Notes under the pieces: model-generated
What the model was told of the DNA's origin: nothing
Database searches by the model: none
Seen by the model: the letters and a program-made list of their open reading frames with translations, nothing else
From: Geminicoccaceae bacterium
Lineage (GTDB): Bacteria; Pseudomonadota; Alphaproteobacteria; Geminicoccales; Geminicoccaceae
Direction of reading: 5' to 3'
DNA: 64,000 nucleotides
NCBI GenBank assembly: GCA_025999455.1
Contig: AP024683.1
Location: 2,053,501-2,117,500, forward strand
Shown here: positions 1 through 8,257 of the stretch, in pieces
How positions within the stretch are numbered: the first letter of the stretch is position 1
Layout of the letters: each line of letters opens with the position of its first letter
Translations under genes and position numbers: made by a program

Positions 1-167
1 TCGGCGAGGTCGGCGGCACGCGAGAGGTTCGCCGTGCCCTCGAGCGTCGCCAGGCGCGCCGGATCGCGGTCGAACAGGGCCACGGGGAACCCCGCCGCCG
101 CGAGCCGTCGGGCGATCGGCGCCCCCATCGCCCCGAGGCCGACGAATCCCAGCCGATCCTTGCGCAT
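1..167 (-). CDS. NAD(P)-dependent beta-hydroxyacid dehydrogenase, N-terminal part only
   Basis: This is the first 55 codons of a gene that runs off the left edge. The ATG is at 167-165. The N-terminus carries the dinucleotide-binding fold of the 3-hydroxyisobutyrate / 6-phosphogluconate dehydrogenase family, with GLGAMGAPIA at about residues 10-19 followed by the beta-alpha-beta acidic end (LFDRDP). The substrate cannot be told from this piece. Two more members of the same family lie at 37.6-39.4 kb. It is divergent from the DUF29 pair across a 247-bp gap in which I see no gene. Confidence 0.8.
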   Translation of the reverse strand, partial: MRKDRLGFVGLGAMGAPIARRLAAAGFPVALFDRDPARLATLEGTANLSRAADLA

Positions 168-414
168 CGCCCTCTCCCCGGGTGGGCTTGCTCGGCCCCG
201 ACGACCCCACCGCTCGCGGGTGGAACTCTGCGCCGAGGTTCGGGGATCGGGCAAGCTCGCTCTCGGGTAGATCGAGCTCGGCGACCCGTTCGCCCGTCGA
301 TCGGAAGGGCCTGGTCGGTGCGAGGGCCGGGTGCGCGCCGAAGGCACGGGCTCGGGGCCTCTCGCCGCTGACCGGCCGAACGCCGCCGTGCTATCTTCGC
401 CCACGGAGGATGCG

Positions 415-909
415 ATGACCAGCCGATCGGCCGCGCTCTACGAGGACGATTTCTACGCCTGGACGCAGGAGCAGGCGGCGACGTTGCGCCGGCTCGCGGC
501 CGAGCGCTGGAACCTGCCGCTCGACCTCGAGCACCTCGCCGAGGAGGTGGAGGATTTGGGCAAGGAACAGCGGAACGCGGTCCGCAGCCAGCTCCGGCGG
601 ATCATCGAACACCGTTTGAAGCTCCGCTACTCGCCGGCCCGCGATCCACGTTCCGGCTGGCTCGACTCGATCGACGAAGCTCGGGCCGACATCGAGGATC
701 GGCTCACCCGCACGATCCGACGCGAGGTCGAGGCGGACCTGCCGAGGCTCTATGCCCAAGTCCTGCCGAAGGTCGCGCGGGCGCTCGAGGCCCACGGCGA
801 GCGGGAGGCCGCCGCCCGGCTGCCCGAGCGCTGCCCGTGGACACTCGACGAGCTCTTGGCCCCGCCGCCCGAGGAAAAGCCTGGCCCCGAGGGTGGAGGG
901 GCGGCGTGA
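415..909 (+). CDS. DUF29 domain protein, copy A
   Basis: A protein of 164 aa. The start is fixed by GGAGGA at 405-410, just before the ATG. It matches the DUF29 family (small helical proteins common in cyanobacteria and alphaproteobacteria, function unknown) through YEDDFYAWTQEQ near the N-terminus and EEVEDLGKEQRNAVRSQL in the centre. The C-terminus holds the CPWTLDELL motif. It is directly followed by a second copy whose GTG start overlaps this stop by 4 bp, so the two are probably translationally coupled. No function can be assigned. Confidence 0.85.
   Translation: MTSRSAALYEDDFYAWTQEQAATLRRLAAERWNLPLDLEHLAEEVEDLGKEQRNAVRSQLRRIIEHRLKLRYSPARDPRSGWLDSIDEARADIEDRLTRTIRREVEADLPRLYAQVLPKVARALEAHGEREAAARLPERCPWTLDELLAPPPEEKPGPEGGGAA
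430..624 (+). repeat. Tandem gene duplication, 5' block (partner 921-1115)
   Basis: Bases 430-624 and 921-1115 are direct repeats at a constant offset of 491 bp with three mismatches in 195 bp, all silent. A second matching block, 793-875 against 1284-1366 at the same offset, has four mismatches in 83 bp. The stretch between (625-792 against 1116-1283) is clearly diverged but has kept its length. This mosaic argues for recent duplication or gene conversion of the ends with a divergent centre. Confidence 0.9.
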
Positions 910-1394
910 ACCGCGAGATGGCCGCGCTCTACGAGGACGATTTCTACGCCTGGACACAGGAGCAGGCGGCGACGCTGCGCCGGCTCGCGGCGGAGCGCTG
1001 GAACCTGCCGCTCGACCTCGAGCACCTCGCCGAGGAGGTGGAGGATTTGGGCAAGGAACAGCGGAACGCGGTCCGCAGCCAGCTCCGGCGGATCATCGAA
1101 CACCGTTTGAAGCTCTGCTTTTCGCCGAGCACCGCGCCCCGGTCGGGGTGGCGCGCGTCGATCCTCGAAGCCCTCGGGGAGATCGAGGATCGGATCACGC
1201 CGACGATCCGCCGCGATCTCGAGGCGCGCCTGCCCATCCTCTACGGGCGTGCCCGCGAACTCGCCGCACTCGGTCTGGAAGACCACGGCGAGCGGGAAGC
1301 GGCCGCCCGGCTGCCCGAGCGCTGCCCCTGGACACTCGACGAGCTCTTGGCGCCGCCGCCCGAGGACGATCTCGACTGGCGTCCCCGGACCTGA
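906..1394 (+). CDS. DUF29 domain protein, copy B
   Basis: A protein of 162 aa, paralogue of the preceding gene. The GTG at 906 overlaps the upstream TGA (GTGA) and has a GGTGGAGGGG stretch ahead of it; an ATG at 918 is the alternative start. The N-terminal third and the C-terminal 28 residues are almost identical to copy A, down to synonymous sites. The central 55 or so residues (around LCFSPSTAPRSGW to LAALGLEDHG) differ strongly. Same domain, unknown function. Retention as a coupled pair suggests two variants of one activity, which is inference. Confidence 0.85.
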   Translation: MNREMAALYEDDFYAWTQEQAATLRRLAAERWNLPLDLEHLAEEVEDLGKEQRNAVRSQLRRIIEHRLKLCFSPSTAPRSGWRASILEALGEIEDRITPTIRRDLEARLPILYGRARELAALGLEDHGEREAAARLPERCPWTLDELLAPPPEDDLDWRPRT

Positions 1395-1421
1395 ACGCGC
1401 GGCGCCGAACGGCCGCGTTCG

Positions 1422-2462
1422 TCAGCTCGGGACCCGGACCCGTTCGCCGCGGCGGGCCGAAAGGAGCAGGGCCTCGATCAGCCGGTGGACGGCAAGGGCG
1501 CTCCGGCCGCAGGATCGCGGCTCGCGGCCTTCGTCGATCGCGTCGAGGAAGTCGGCGATCACCGCCCGGTGCCAATCGTGCGGGAAATCCATGAAGGCCG
1601 CCCCGCCGCCCGTCCCGGCCGCCTCGCCGAAGCGTTCCTCGCTGCCGTCCGGCCTTTGCAGCCGGAGCGTCCCGCCCTCGAGGAGCGCACGCGCGTCCGT
1701 GCCGACGACCCGGATCTCCTCGGTCGCACCGGGCCAGGCCGCGGTGGTCGCGAAGAGGGCGCCGGGGACGCCGCTCTCGACGACGAAACCGCCGGCCACG
1801 AAATCCTCCCCCTCCATCCGGTGCAGGCAGGTGGTCGCGGCCACCGCCGCCACCTCGCGGACCGGGCCCAGGAGGTGGATCAGGAGGTCGAGCGTGTGGA
1901 TCGCCTGGGTGATCAGCACCCCGCCGCCGTCGCGGACGAGCGTCCCACGACCCGGCTGGTCGTAATAGCTCTGCGGGCGCCACCAGGGGATCCGGACCTC
2001 GACGAAGGCGAGCTCACCCAGCGCGCCTTCGTCGAGGAGGGCCGCGAGCCGACGCGAGGACGGCCGCTCGCGCATCTGGAACATGACGGCGAGGCGCACG
2101 CCCGCGGCCGCGCACGCGCCGACGATCCGCTCGGCGGCACTCGTCGTCCGTTCGAGTGGTTTCTCGCACAGGACGTGCTTGCCGGCCTGCACGAGCCTGC
2201 CCACGAGCGCTTCGCGCGCATCGGGCGGGGTCAAAAGGAACGCCACGTCGATCGAGGGATCGGCGAGGGCGGCCTCGAGGTCGGCCGTGAGCGGGACGGT
2301 CGGGAAGGCCGCGGCAAAGGCGGCCCGCCGTTCGGCGCTCCGGCTCCAGGCCGCGGCGATCTCGACCCGCTCGGACAGATCGAGGAGCGCGCGCAGATGC
2401 GGCGTGGCGGCGGCACCGAGACCCAGGACGAGCGCCCGGTGGCGGCGCGGAGCATCGGCCAT
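1422..2462 (-). CDS. Gfo/Idh/MocA family oxidoreductase
   Basis: A protein of 346 aa. The start is the ATG at 2462-2460, preceded on the minus strand by GGGAGGAAGCC; an upstream in-frame start at 2516 lacks this site. The N-terminal Rossmann fold has GLGAAATPHL near residue 14, and the family EKP signature sits at residues 100-102 (CEKPLERT). The C-terminal half has the expected sheet domain with HTLDLLIHLLG. Members oxidise or reduce sugars, inositols or aldehydes with NAD(P). The substrate is not evident here. It stands alone, divergent from the GST gene. Confidence 0.88.
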   Translation of the reverse strand: MADAPRRHRALVLGLGAAATPHLRALLDLSERVEIAAAWSRSAERRAAFAAAFPTVPLTADLEAALADPSIDVAFLLTPPDAREALVGRLVQAGKHVLCEKPLERTTSAAERIVGACAAAGVRLAVMFQMRERPSSRRLAALLDEGALGELAFVEVRIPWWRPQSYYDQPGRGTLVRDGGGVLITQAIHTLDLLIHLLGPVREVAAVAATTCLHRMEGEDFVAGGFVVESGVPGALFATTAAWPGATEEIRVVGTDARALLEGGTLRLQRPDGSEERFGEAAGTGGGAAFMDFPHDWHRAVIADFLDAIDEGREPRSCGRSALAVHRLIEALLLSARRGERVRVPS

Positions 2463-2578
2463 GGCTTCCTCCCGGTACGGGGCGGGGAGCCTGGCGGGTG
2501 GGGCCTTCGCCGGCAAGATGCTTGCGCCGCTGGCCGCGTTGCGGTTTCAAGGCCGGGCGTGCCGCAGCCGGACCCGCC

Positions 2579-3244
2579 ATGCTCCGCCTCTACCACGTGC
2601 CGCTCTGCCCCTATTGCCGCAAGATCCGCGTGGCACTGCGCGAGAAGCAGCTCGTCTTCGAGCTCGTCGAAGTCCAGCCCTGGGCGGCGGAGGATTGGTT
2701 CTTGGAGCTCAACCCGGCGGGCGAGGTCCCGGTCCTGGTCGACGACGACCTCGTCATCTGCGACAGCCGGGCGATCGAGGAATATCTCGAAGAAGCACAT
2801 CCCGAGACCTCGCTCTTTGGGAACTCGCTCGAACAACGTGCCGAAACCCGCCGGCTCTTGGGCTGGTTCGACAGCAAGTTCGCCCGGGAAGTGAGCGATC
2901 CCTTGTGGCGCGAGAAGGTCGTCAAGCGCTGGAAGCGCGCGGGATTCCCCTCCTCCGACGCGGTCCGCAGAGGCGCCCAGGCGATCCGCTTCCACCTCGC
3001 TTACATCGATTGGCTCTGGCAGGAGCGCAAATGGCTCGCGGGCGACCGGCTCACCATGGCCGACATCGCCGCGGCCGCGCATCTCTCCGTCCTCGATTAT
3101 CTGGGCGACGTGCCGTGGGCGGAGGCGCAAGGTGCGCGCGAATGGTACGCCAAGATGAAGTCGCGCCCCTCCTTCCGGCCGATCCTCGCCGACCGGGTCG
3201 TCGGCATCACCCCACCCGCCCATTACGACGACCCGGATTTCTGA
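2579..3244 (+). CDS. fzlA: Glutathione S-transferase family protein, FzlA-like
   Basis: A protein of 221 aa starting at the ATG 2579. It has a thioredoxin-fold N-domain with C10-P-Y-C13, an ELNPAGEVPVL cis-proline loop and DSRAIEEYLEE, followed by an all-helical C-domain with LTMADIAAAAHLSVLDYLGDVPW. The extended tail ends in HYDDPDF, a C-terminus I associate with alphaproteobacterial FzlA, the GST-fold protein that binds FtsZ and promotes constriction. The gene sits two small genes upstream of queG. The FzlA assignment is by recalled similarity; an ordinary GST is the alternative. The CPYC pair looks glutaredoxin-like. Confidence 0.7.
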   Translation: MLRLYHVPLCPYCRKIRVALREKQLVFELVEVQPWAAEDWFLELNPAGEVPVLVDDDLVICDSRAIEEYLEEAHPETSLFGNSLEQRAETRRLLGWFDSKFAREVSDPLWREKVVKRWKRAGFPSSDAVRRGAQAIRFHLAYIDWLWQERKWLAGDRLTMADIAAAAHLSVLDYLGDVPWAEAQGAREWYAKMKSRPSFRPILADRVVGITPPAHYDDPDF

Positions 3245-3337
3245 GCCGGCGCCGGCTTGTTCGGACCCGGCACCGGGCCTAGCTTCGCGACGTCGGGTCT
3301 CGACTCGGTCGACCTGCCGACGATCGGAGATGTTCCG

Positions 3338-3559
3338 ATGGCCGAACAGCGCGACGAGCTCGTCAAGGCGACCTTCCTCCTTCCCAAGAGCTGTGTCGAC
3401 GAGCTCGTGAAGATGGCCGAAGCCGAGGGGTCCACGGAAAACGACGTCCTCGTCAAGGCCATCACCACGTTGAAACTCTTGGAAGAGGAAGAGCGGAAGG
3501 GTGCCACCATCCTGGTGCAGGGGCCGGACCGGAAGTTCCAGCGCGTTCTCTTGCGTTGA
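3338..3559 (+). CDS. Small ribbon-helix-helix-like hypothetical protein
   Basis: A protein of 73 aa with ATG at 3338 and a GGAGA ribosome site at 3326-3330. The pattern is a short strand (KATFLLP) followed by two helices (KSCVDELVKMAEAEG and STENDVLVKAITTLKLLEEE), which is what a CopG/Arc-type ribbon-helix-helix protein looks like. The C-terminus is positively charged (GPDRKFQRVLLR). It is followed 6 bp later by a two-helix membrane protein, so the two probably form an operon. A DNA-binding or antitoxin role is possible but unproven. Confidence 0.65.
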   Translation: MAEQRDELVKATFLLPKSCVDELVKMAEAEGSTENDVLVKAITTLKLLEEEERKGATILVQGPDRKFQRVLLR

Positions 3560-3565
3560 TCGGAC

Positions 3566-3904
3566 ATGATGGAGAGCGTGTCCGGCTCCGCTCCGGTCGC
3601 GGCCAAGGACTTCAGCGATCGTGGTTCGAGACGGGTCCGGGAACCGCTCGAACGCGACGAGCGCCCGAAGATCGTGCCGTTCGACCCCGAGCCGCAGCGG
3701 GAGAAGCTCCGGGGCTGGATCGCGGTCGGCCTGGTCGTCCTCTTCGCCCTCGCGATCGCGGCCTCGTTCCTCTCCTTCTGGTGGCTGCCCGACAAGACGG
3801 ACGATCTGAAAGACTTCCTCCCCCTCGTCCTCACGCCGCTCACGAGCGTGGTGAGCGCGGTCGTCGGTTTCTATTACGGTGCTCAAACACGCCGAGGCGA
3901 TTGA
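3566..3904 (+). CDS. Small two-TM membrane protein of unknown function
   Basis: A protein of 112 aa; ATG at 3566 (a second ATG at 3569). About 50 charged N-terminal residues precede one strong transmembrane helix ([19 protein letters not shown]) and a second near the C-terminus ([21 protein letters not shown]). The tail QTRRGD would be cytoplasmic if the charged N-terminus is inside. I do not recognise a named family, although the second helix resembles a segment seen in many small bacterial membrane proteins. The 3' end overlaps the likely GTG start of queG by 26 bp. Confidence 0.65.
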   Translation: MMESVSGSAPVAAKDFSDRGSRRVREPLERDERPKIVPFDPEPQREKLRGWIAVGLVVLFALAIAASFLSFWWLPDKTDDLKDFLPLVLTPLTSVVSAVVGFYYGAQTRRGD

Positions 3905-5045
3905 CACCGGCGCCGAAGCGAAACGCTGGGCGCGCCTGTTGGCCGAGCTCCGGGCGCGGGCGCTCAAGCTCGGGCTCCTGCCGCCGCGGGTGACCGAGCC
4001 CCGCCTCCCGCCCGAGATCGGCGCGAGACTCCGAGCCTTCCTCGCGGACGGCATGGAAGGCGAGATGGCTTGGCTCGCTCGTGACCCCGAGATCCGCGCC
4101 GATCCGGCCCGGCTCTGGCCCGAAGCGCGCTCGGCCCTCGTGACCGGCATTTCCTACGCGCCGCCGCGCGATCCCTTGCCCGAGCTCGCCCGCCGCGACC
4201 GCGGCTACGTGAGCGTCTACGCCCGCAACCGCGATTATCACGACGTCCTCAAAGGTCGGCTCAAGGAGCTCGCGGGCCTGCTCGCCGCCCGAACCGGTTG
4301 CGCGGTCAAGGTCTTCGTCGACACCGCCCCGGTCATGGAGAAGCCGCTCGCCCAGCGGGCCGGGCTCGGCTGGCAGGGCAAGCACACCAACCTCGTGAGC
4401 CGCACGCACGGCTCCTGGCTCTTCCTGGGCGTGATCTTCACAACGGCCGAGCTGCCCCGCGACCCGTCCGAGCCCGATCGGTGCGGCCGCTGCCGACGCT
4501 GCCTCGACATCTGCCCGACCGGCGCGTTTCCCGCACCCTACCAGCTCGATGCCCGGCGCTGCATCTCCTACCTCACGATCGAGCATGCGGGCCCGATTCC
4601 GCGCGCGCTCCGCCCGGCGCTCGGCAACCGCATCTACGGCTGCGACGACTGCCTCGCCGTCTGCCCCTGGAACAAGTTCGCACAAGCGGCCCGCGAGCTC
4701 GCCTTCACGGCCCGCCCGGAGCTCGTCGCACCGCCGCTCGCGGAGCTCGCCCGGCTCGACGATCCGGCCTTCCGCCGGTTCTTCTCGGGCTCGCCGATCA
4801 AGCGGATCGGCCGCGACCGGTTCGTCCGTAACGTCCTCGTCGCGATCGGCAACAGCGGCGATCCCGGCCTTCTGCCGGTGGTCGAGGAGCGGCTCGCCGA
4901 TCCTTCGCCGCTCGTGCGCGGGGCTGCTGTGTGGGCCTCGTCCCGGCTCGCCGAACCGGACCGGTTCGCCGCGAAGCGGAGAGAGCTCTCACCGCTCGAA
5001 CGCGATCCGGAGGTGGTGGCGGAGTGGGACGCGGCTCAGAGGTGA
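3879..5045 (+). CDS. queG: Epoxyqueuosine reductase
   Basis: A protein of 388 aa. QueG reduces epoxyqueuosine to queuosine at position 34 of tRNAs, using cobalamin and two [4Fe-4S] clusters. Visible features are the catalytic-loop [13 protein letters not shown] (Asp at about residue 148), cluster one C202-x2-C205-x2-C208-x3-C212 ([12 protein letters not shown]) and the second set C228, C255, C258, C262 ([10 protein letters not shown]). A HEAT-like tail follows. I used the GTG at 3879, inside the previous gene, because no better start lies just downstream. It converges with the CARF-RelE gene and their ends overlap by 10 bp. Confidence 0.93.
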   Translation: MLKHAEAIDTGAEAKRWARLLAELRARALKLGLLPPRVTEPRLPPEIGARLRAFLADGMEGEMAWLARDPEIRADPARLWPEARSALVTGISYAPPRDPLPELARRDRGYVSVYARNRDYHDVLKGRLKELAGLLAARTGCAVKVFVDTAPVMEKPLAQRAGLGWQGKHTNLVSRTHGSWLFLGVIFTTAELPRDPSEPDRCGRCRRCLDICPTGAFPAPYQLDARRCISYLTIEHAGPIPRALRPALGNRIYGCDDCLAVCPWNKFAQAARELAFTARPELVAPPLAELARLDDPAFRRFFSGSPIKRIGRDRFVRNVLVAIGNSGDPGLLPVVEERLADPSPLVRGAAVWASSRLAEPDRFAAKRRELSPLERDPEVVAEWDAAQR

Positions 5046-6121
5046 TCGCCGAGCCGCTCGACCACGAACTTGCCGTCCTCGAACCGCCCGAAGAGCCGCT
5101 TGCCCGTGCCGCTCCAGGCGTCGACCTCGTGGGTCGAGCCGTCGACCGGCTTGGCGAGCTTCTTGACGTCGAGGCTCTTGGGATTGTGGCGGCCGTTGGT
5201 CGCCACCCAGCGGGCGAGCTCGTCGAGCTGGCGGTTCAGGCGGACGAGCTCCTCCGCCCCGAGCTTCTTCGCCTCCCGCTCGAACCGATCGGAATAGACG
5301 AGCTCGGCCACCGCGGGCGGCTGCAGCTCTTTGCGGTAGAGCACGGCCGTGGCCTGGTCGAGGAGCGTGTTGCCCCATTCGGAAAGACAAGCCTGGCCGT
5401 CGAGCTCGAAGAGGAGCGCCTCGGGCACCTCGGCGAGCTCGCTCGCGGGCAGCCGCTCCACGGCCCGCAGCCGCCGCAGCACCGCCACCCAGGGGCCGAG
5501 CGAGCGGGCGACGTCCCAGACGACCGGCAAGCGCGGGATGCGCAGGAGCTCGCGCGCGCTCTCGAACAAAAAGACGGTCTCCCAGCCCTGCAGCATGGCG
5601 AGGGCCTGGAGATAGGCGTTCACGCTCTTGAAGCCGCCCGTGAGGTTCAAGATCACCCGCTGCCCGGCGGCCCGCTCGACGAGCTGGGCGGCGAGGTCGG
5701 AAAGCGCGGCGCGGAAGCTCGCGAGCGCCTCGGTCCGCAGATCGGGCACGCGCAAGATCTCGACCGTCCCGTCGCGGGCGGCGATCCAATCCCGCACGAT
5801 CTCCGCCGTGGCGTGGCCCTGGGCGGTGTCGGTCGCGATCAGGAGGTGATGGAACTCGCTCGAAAAGGCGTCCCGCTCCAGCACGTCGGGGATCGCGAGC
5901 AGCCCGTTGAGCTCGGCGCTCAACCGCCGCGCTTGATCGATCGTGGCCTGTGCGAGCCGCTGACGCCGGGCGCCGAACAGACTCTCGAGCGGCCCCCGCT
6001 CGTCCGGCTTGAGATCCCGGATCCGGGCGTTCGCGGTCCGCCGCAGAAGCGGTAATTGCGCCGGCTCGGCGCCGTTGGTCAAAAGGCTCGTGCCGACGGT
6101 CGAAACGATCGTGCGCGGCAT
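5036..6121 (-). CDS. cami1: CARF-RelE fusion, CRISPR ancillary mRNA interferase (Cami1-like)
   Basis: A protein of 361 aa from ATG 6121-6119. The N-terminus (residues 4-16, [13 protein letters not shown]) and [16 protein letters not shown] (159-174) followed by [18 protein letters not shown] are the hallmarks of the APE2256-type CARF domain, which binds cyclic oligoadenylate and can act as a ring nuclease. Residues about 275-361 (from [16 protein letters not shown] to [19 protein letters not shown]) have the layout of a RelE/ParE ribosome-dependent RNase. CARF-RelE proteins (Cami1) are known accessory effectors of type III CRISPR systems. No cas gene lies in this window and no antitoxin is adjacent. 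Domain calls are from recalled motifs. Confidence 0.78.
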   Translation of the reverse strand: MPRTIVSTVGTSLLTNGAEPAQLPLLRRTANARIRDLKPDERGPLESLFGARRQRLAQATIDQARRLSAELNGLLAIPDVLERDAFSSEFHHLLIATDTAQGHATAEIVRDWIAARDGTVEILRVPDLRTEALASFRAALSDLAAQLVERAAGQRVILNLTGGFKSVNAYLQALAMLQGWETVFLFESARELLRIPRLPVVWDVARSLGPWVAVLRRLRAVERLPASELAEVPEALLFELDGQACLSEWGNTLLDQATAVLYRKELQPPAVAELVYSDRFEREAKKLGAEELVRLNRQLDELARWVATNGRHNPKSLDVKKLAKPVDGSTHEVDAWSGTGKRLFGRFEDGKFVVERLGDHL

Positions 6122-6215
6122 GGGGTCGTTGTCCCGCCCTCTTCGCGCGCTAGATGACACCGGCGAACGGCCGTTCGGCAAGAGGGTCGCGACCGGTCGT
6201 CCGGAGGGCCCGTCT

Positions 6216-7076
6216 TTGATCCTGCTCTGCTTCGGCTACGGTTATTGCGCGCGCGTCCTGGCCCGCCGACTTCGCGCGCGCCATTGGGAGATCCGCGGCA
6301 CGACGCGCAGCGCGGACAAGGCCTTGGCTCTCGAAGGTGAGGGCGTGCGGCCGTTCCTCTTCGAGCGCGGCCGCCCGCTCCCCACCGAAGCCTTCCAGGG
6401 GGTGACCCACGTCCTGGTTTCGATCCCGCCCGACGAGGAGGGCGATCCGGTCCTCGACCGGCACGGTGCCGATCTGCGCGGGCTCGCCTCGCTCCGCTGG
6501 GTCGGCTGGCTCGGCACGACCGGTGTGTACGGCGATCGCGGCGGTGCGTGGGTCGACGAGGAGACGCCGATCGAGCCCACCCTGGCGCGCACCGACCGGC
6601 GGGCGCGGGCGGAAGCGGCCTGGCTCGCCTCGGGCCTGCCCGTCCACGTCTTCCGCCTGGCCGGCATCTACGGGCCCGGCCGCAACGCCATCCGCCAGCT
6701 CCTCGACGGGACGGCGCGGCGGATCGTCAAGCCCGGCCAGGTCTTCTCGCGGATCCACGTCGACGACGTCGCGACCGTCCTCGAAGCCTCGATGGCCCGA
6801 CCGAACCCCGGCCGGATCTACAATGTCTGCGACGACGAGCCGGCCCCGCCGCAGGACGTCGTGCGCTTCGCAGCCGAGCTTTTGGGGGTTCCGCCGCCGC
6901 CCGAGGAACCCTTCGAGACGGCGGCGCTCTCGCCGATGGCGCGGAGCTTCTATCGGGACAATCGGCGGGTGCGGAACGAACGGATCCGAAGCGAGCTCGG
7001 CGTGCGGCTCGCCCATCCGACCTATCGCGAGGGGCTGCGGGCTCTCCTCCCGATCGAAACCGCGGGCCGAGGCTGA
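6216..7076 (+). CDS. SDR/NAD-dependent epimerase-like oxidoreductase (YeeZ type)
   Basis: A protein of 286 aa. I chose the TTG at 6216 because GGAGGG lies about 8 bp upstream and because this puts the dinucleotide loop (CFGYGYCARVLA) at the very N-terminus, as the family requires. Further motifs are GTTGVYGDRGG and HVFRLAGIYGPGR, then a substrate-side tail with YNVCDDEPAPP. It belongs to the extended SDR group that includes E. coli YeeZ; the substrate is unknown. Divergent from the CARF-RelE gene with 94 bp between their starts. Confidence 0.85.
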   Translation: MILLCFGYGYCARVLARRLRARHWEIRGTTRSADKALALEGEGVRPFLFERGRPLPTEAFQGVTHVLVSIPPDEEGDPVLDRHGADLRGLASLRWVGWLGTTGVYGDRGGAWVDEETPIEPTLARTDRRARAEAAWLASGLPVHVFRLAGIYGPGRNAIRQLLDGTARRIVKPGQVFSRIHVDDVATVLEASMARPNPGRIYNVCDDEPAPPQDVVRFAAELLGVPPPPEEPFETAALSPMARSFYRDNRRVRNERIRSELGVRLAHPTYREGLRALLPIETAGRG

Positions 7077-7147
7077 CCTCGAGGCTGGACGCCGCGCGCG
7101 TCGGGCGCCAATCTCCGTGGTACTGCAGCTCGGCTTGGGAGGACCGG

Positions 7148-8197
7148 ATGAGCTCGACCCGTACGTTCGCGGCCGCCGCGGTCGCGGCTTCGCTGGTGCT
7201 CGCGACGCCCGCGGTGGCCCGCGATCTCACCATCACGTCCTGGGGCGGGGCGTACCAGAACGCCCAGCGCGAGCTCTATTTCGGCCCCTTCCAGAAGGAG
7301 ACCGGGATCAAGCTCGTCGAGGACACCTGGGACGGCGGGATCGGCGTGCTGCGGACCAAGGCGCAGGGCACGCCCGTCTGGGACGTCGTCCAGGTCGAGA
7401 CCGACGAGCTCGTCCTGGGCTGCGAAGAGGGCATCCTCGAGCCGCTCGATTGGGCGGCACTCGGCGGCAAGGACAAGTTCCTGCCGGCCGCGGTCCACGA
7501 ATGCGGTGTGGGCGCGATCGTCTGGGCGACCGTGCTCGCCTACGACGGCAACAAGTTCCCGAACGGCGGCCCCCGCACCTGGGCCGACTTCTTCGACACC
7601 CAGAAGTTCCCGGGCAAACGGGCACTCCGCAAAGGTCCGCGCCAAGCCCTCGAATTCGCGACGATGGCCCAGGGTGTGCCGCCCGCCAAGGTCTACGAAG
7701 CGCTGCGCGCCCCGGGCGGGGTCGACAAGGCCTTCGCCAAGCTCGACAGCATCAAGAAGGACCTCATCTTCTGGGAAGCCGGCGCGCAGCCACCGCAGCT
7801 CCTGGCCTCGGGTGAGGTCGTCATGACCTCGGCCTACAACGGCCGCATCACGGCCGCCAACCGGCAGGACAAGCGGAACTTCAAGATCGCCTGGGACGCG
7901 GGCTTCGTCTACCAGATCGATTCCTGGGTGATTCTCAAGAATTCGCCCAAGAAGGCCGAGGCGATGAAGCTCGTCCATTACCTCACCCGGCCCGAGAACC
8001 AGGCGAAATTGCCGGCCCTCATCCCCTACGGCCCGACCCACGTCGACGGCGCCAAGCTCGTCCCGGCCGAGTTCGCGGGCGACATTCCGAGCGCGCCGCA
8101 GAACCTGCCGCACGGTGTGTTCTTCGACGCGAGCTTCTGGGTCGAGAACGTCGAGAAGCTGACCGAGCGCTTCAACGCCTGGGCGGCGCAGAAGTGA
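7148..8197 (+). CDS. ABC transporter substrate-binding protein, polyamine/opine type (PotD-like)
   Basis: A protein of 349 aa with ATG at 7148 behind GGGAGGAC. Residues 1-24 form a Sec signal peptide ending in AVA-RD. The mature chain starts LTITSWGGAYQNAQRE, the typical opening of the spermidine/putrescine/opine-binding cluster, and contains VVMTSAYNGRITAAN and DSWVILKNSPKK. It should deliver a small cationic or amino-acid-derived solute to the two permeases downstream. The ligand is not evident. A strong hairpin separates it from the permease genes. Confidence 0.9.
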   Translation: MSSTRTFAAAAVAASLVLATPAVARDLTITSWGGAYQNAQRELYFGPFQKETGIKLVEDTWDGGIGVLRTKAQGTPVWDVVQVETDELVLGCEEGILEPLDWAALGGKDKFLPAAVHECGVGAIVWATVLAYDGNKFPNGGPRTWADFFDTQKFPGKRALRKGPRQALEFATMAQGVPPAKVYEALRAPGGVDKAFAKLDSIKKDLIFWEAGAQPPQLLASGEVVMTSAYNGRITAANRQDKRNFKIAWDAGFVYQIDSWVILKNSPKKAEAMKLVHYLTRPENQAKLPALIPYGPTHVDGAKLVPAEFAGDIPSAPQNLPHGVFFDASFWVENVEKLTERFNAWAAQK

Positions 8198-8207
8198 GCG
8201 AAGGCCG

Positions 8208-8232
8208 GGCGGCCGCGGCCGACGCGGCCGCC
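8208..8232 (+). promoter_or_regulatory. Intercistronic hairpin after the binding-protein gene
   Basis: A perfect 10-bp inverted repeat (GGCGGCCGCG / CGCGGCCGCC, loop GCCGA) begins 10 bp after the binding-protein stop and ends 25 bp before the permease start. There is no U-tract, so it is more likely an mRNA-stabilising or partial-attenuation element that raises binding protein over permease than a full terminator. That role is inference from its position. Confidence 0.5.
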
Positions 8233-8257
8233 TCCCGGTCGCTCCGCTGATCTCTCG

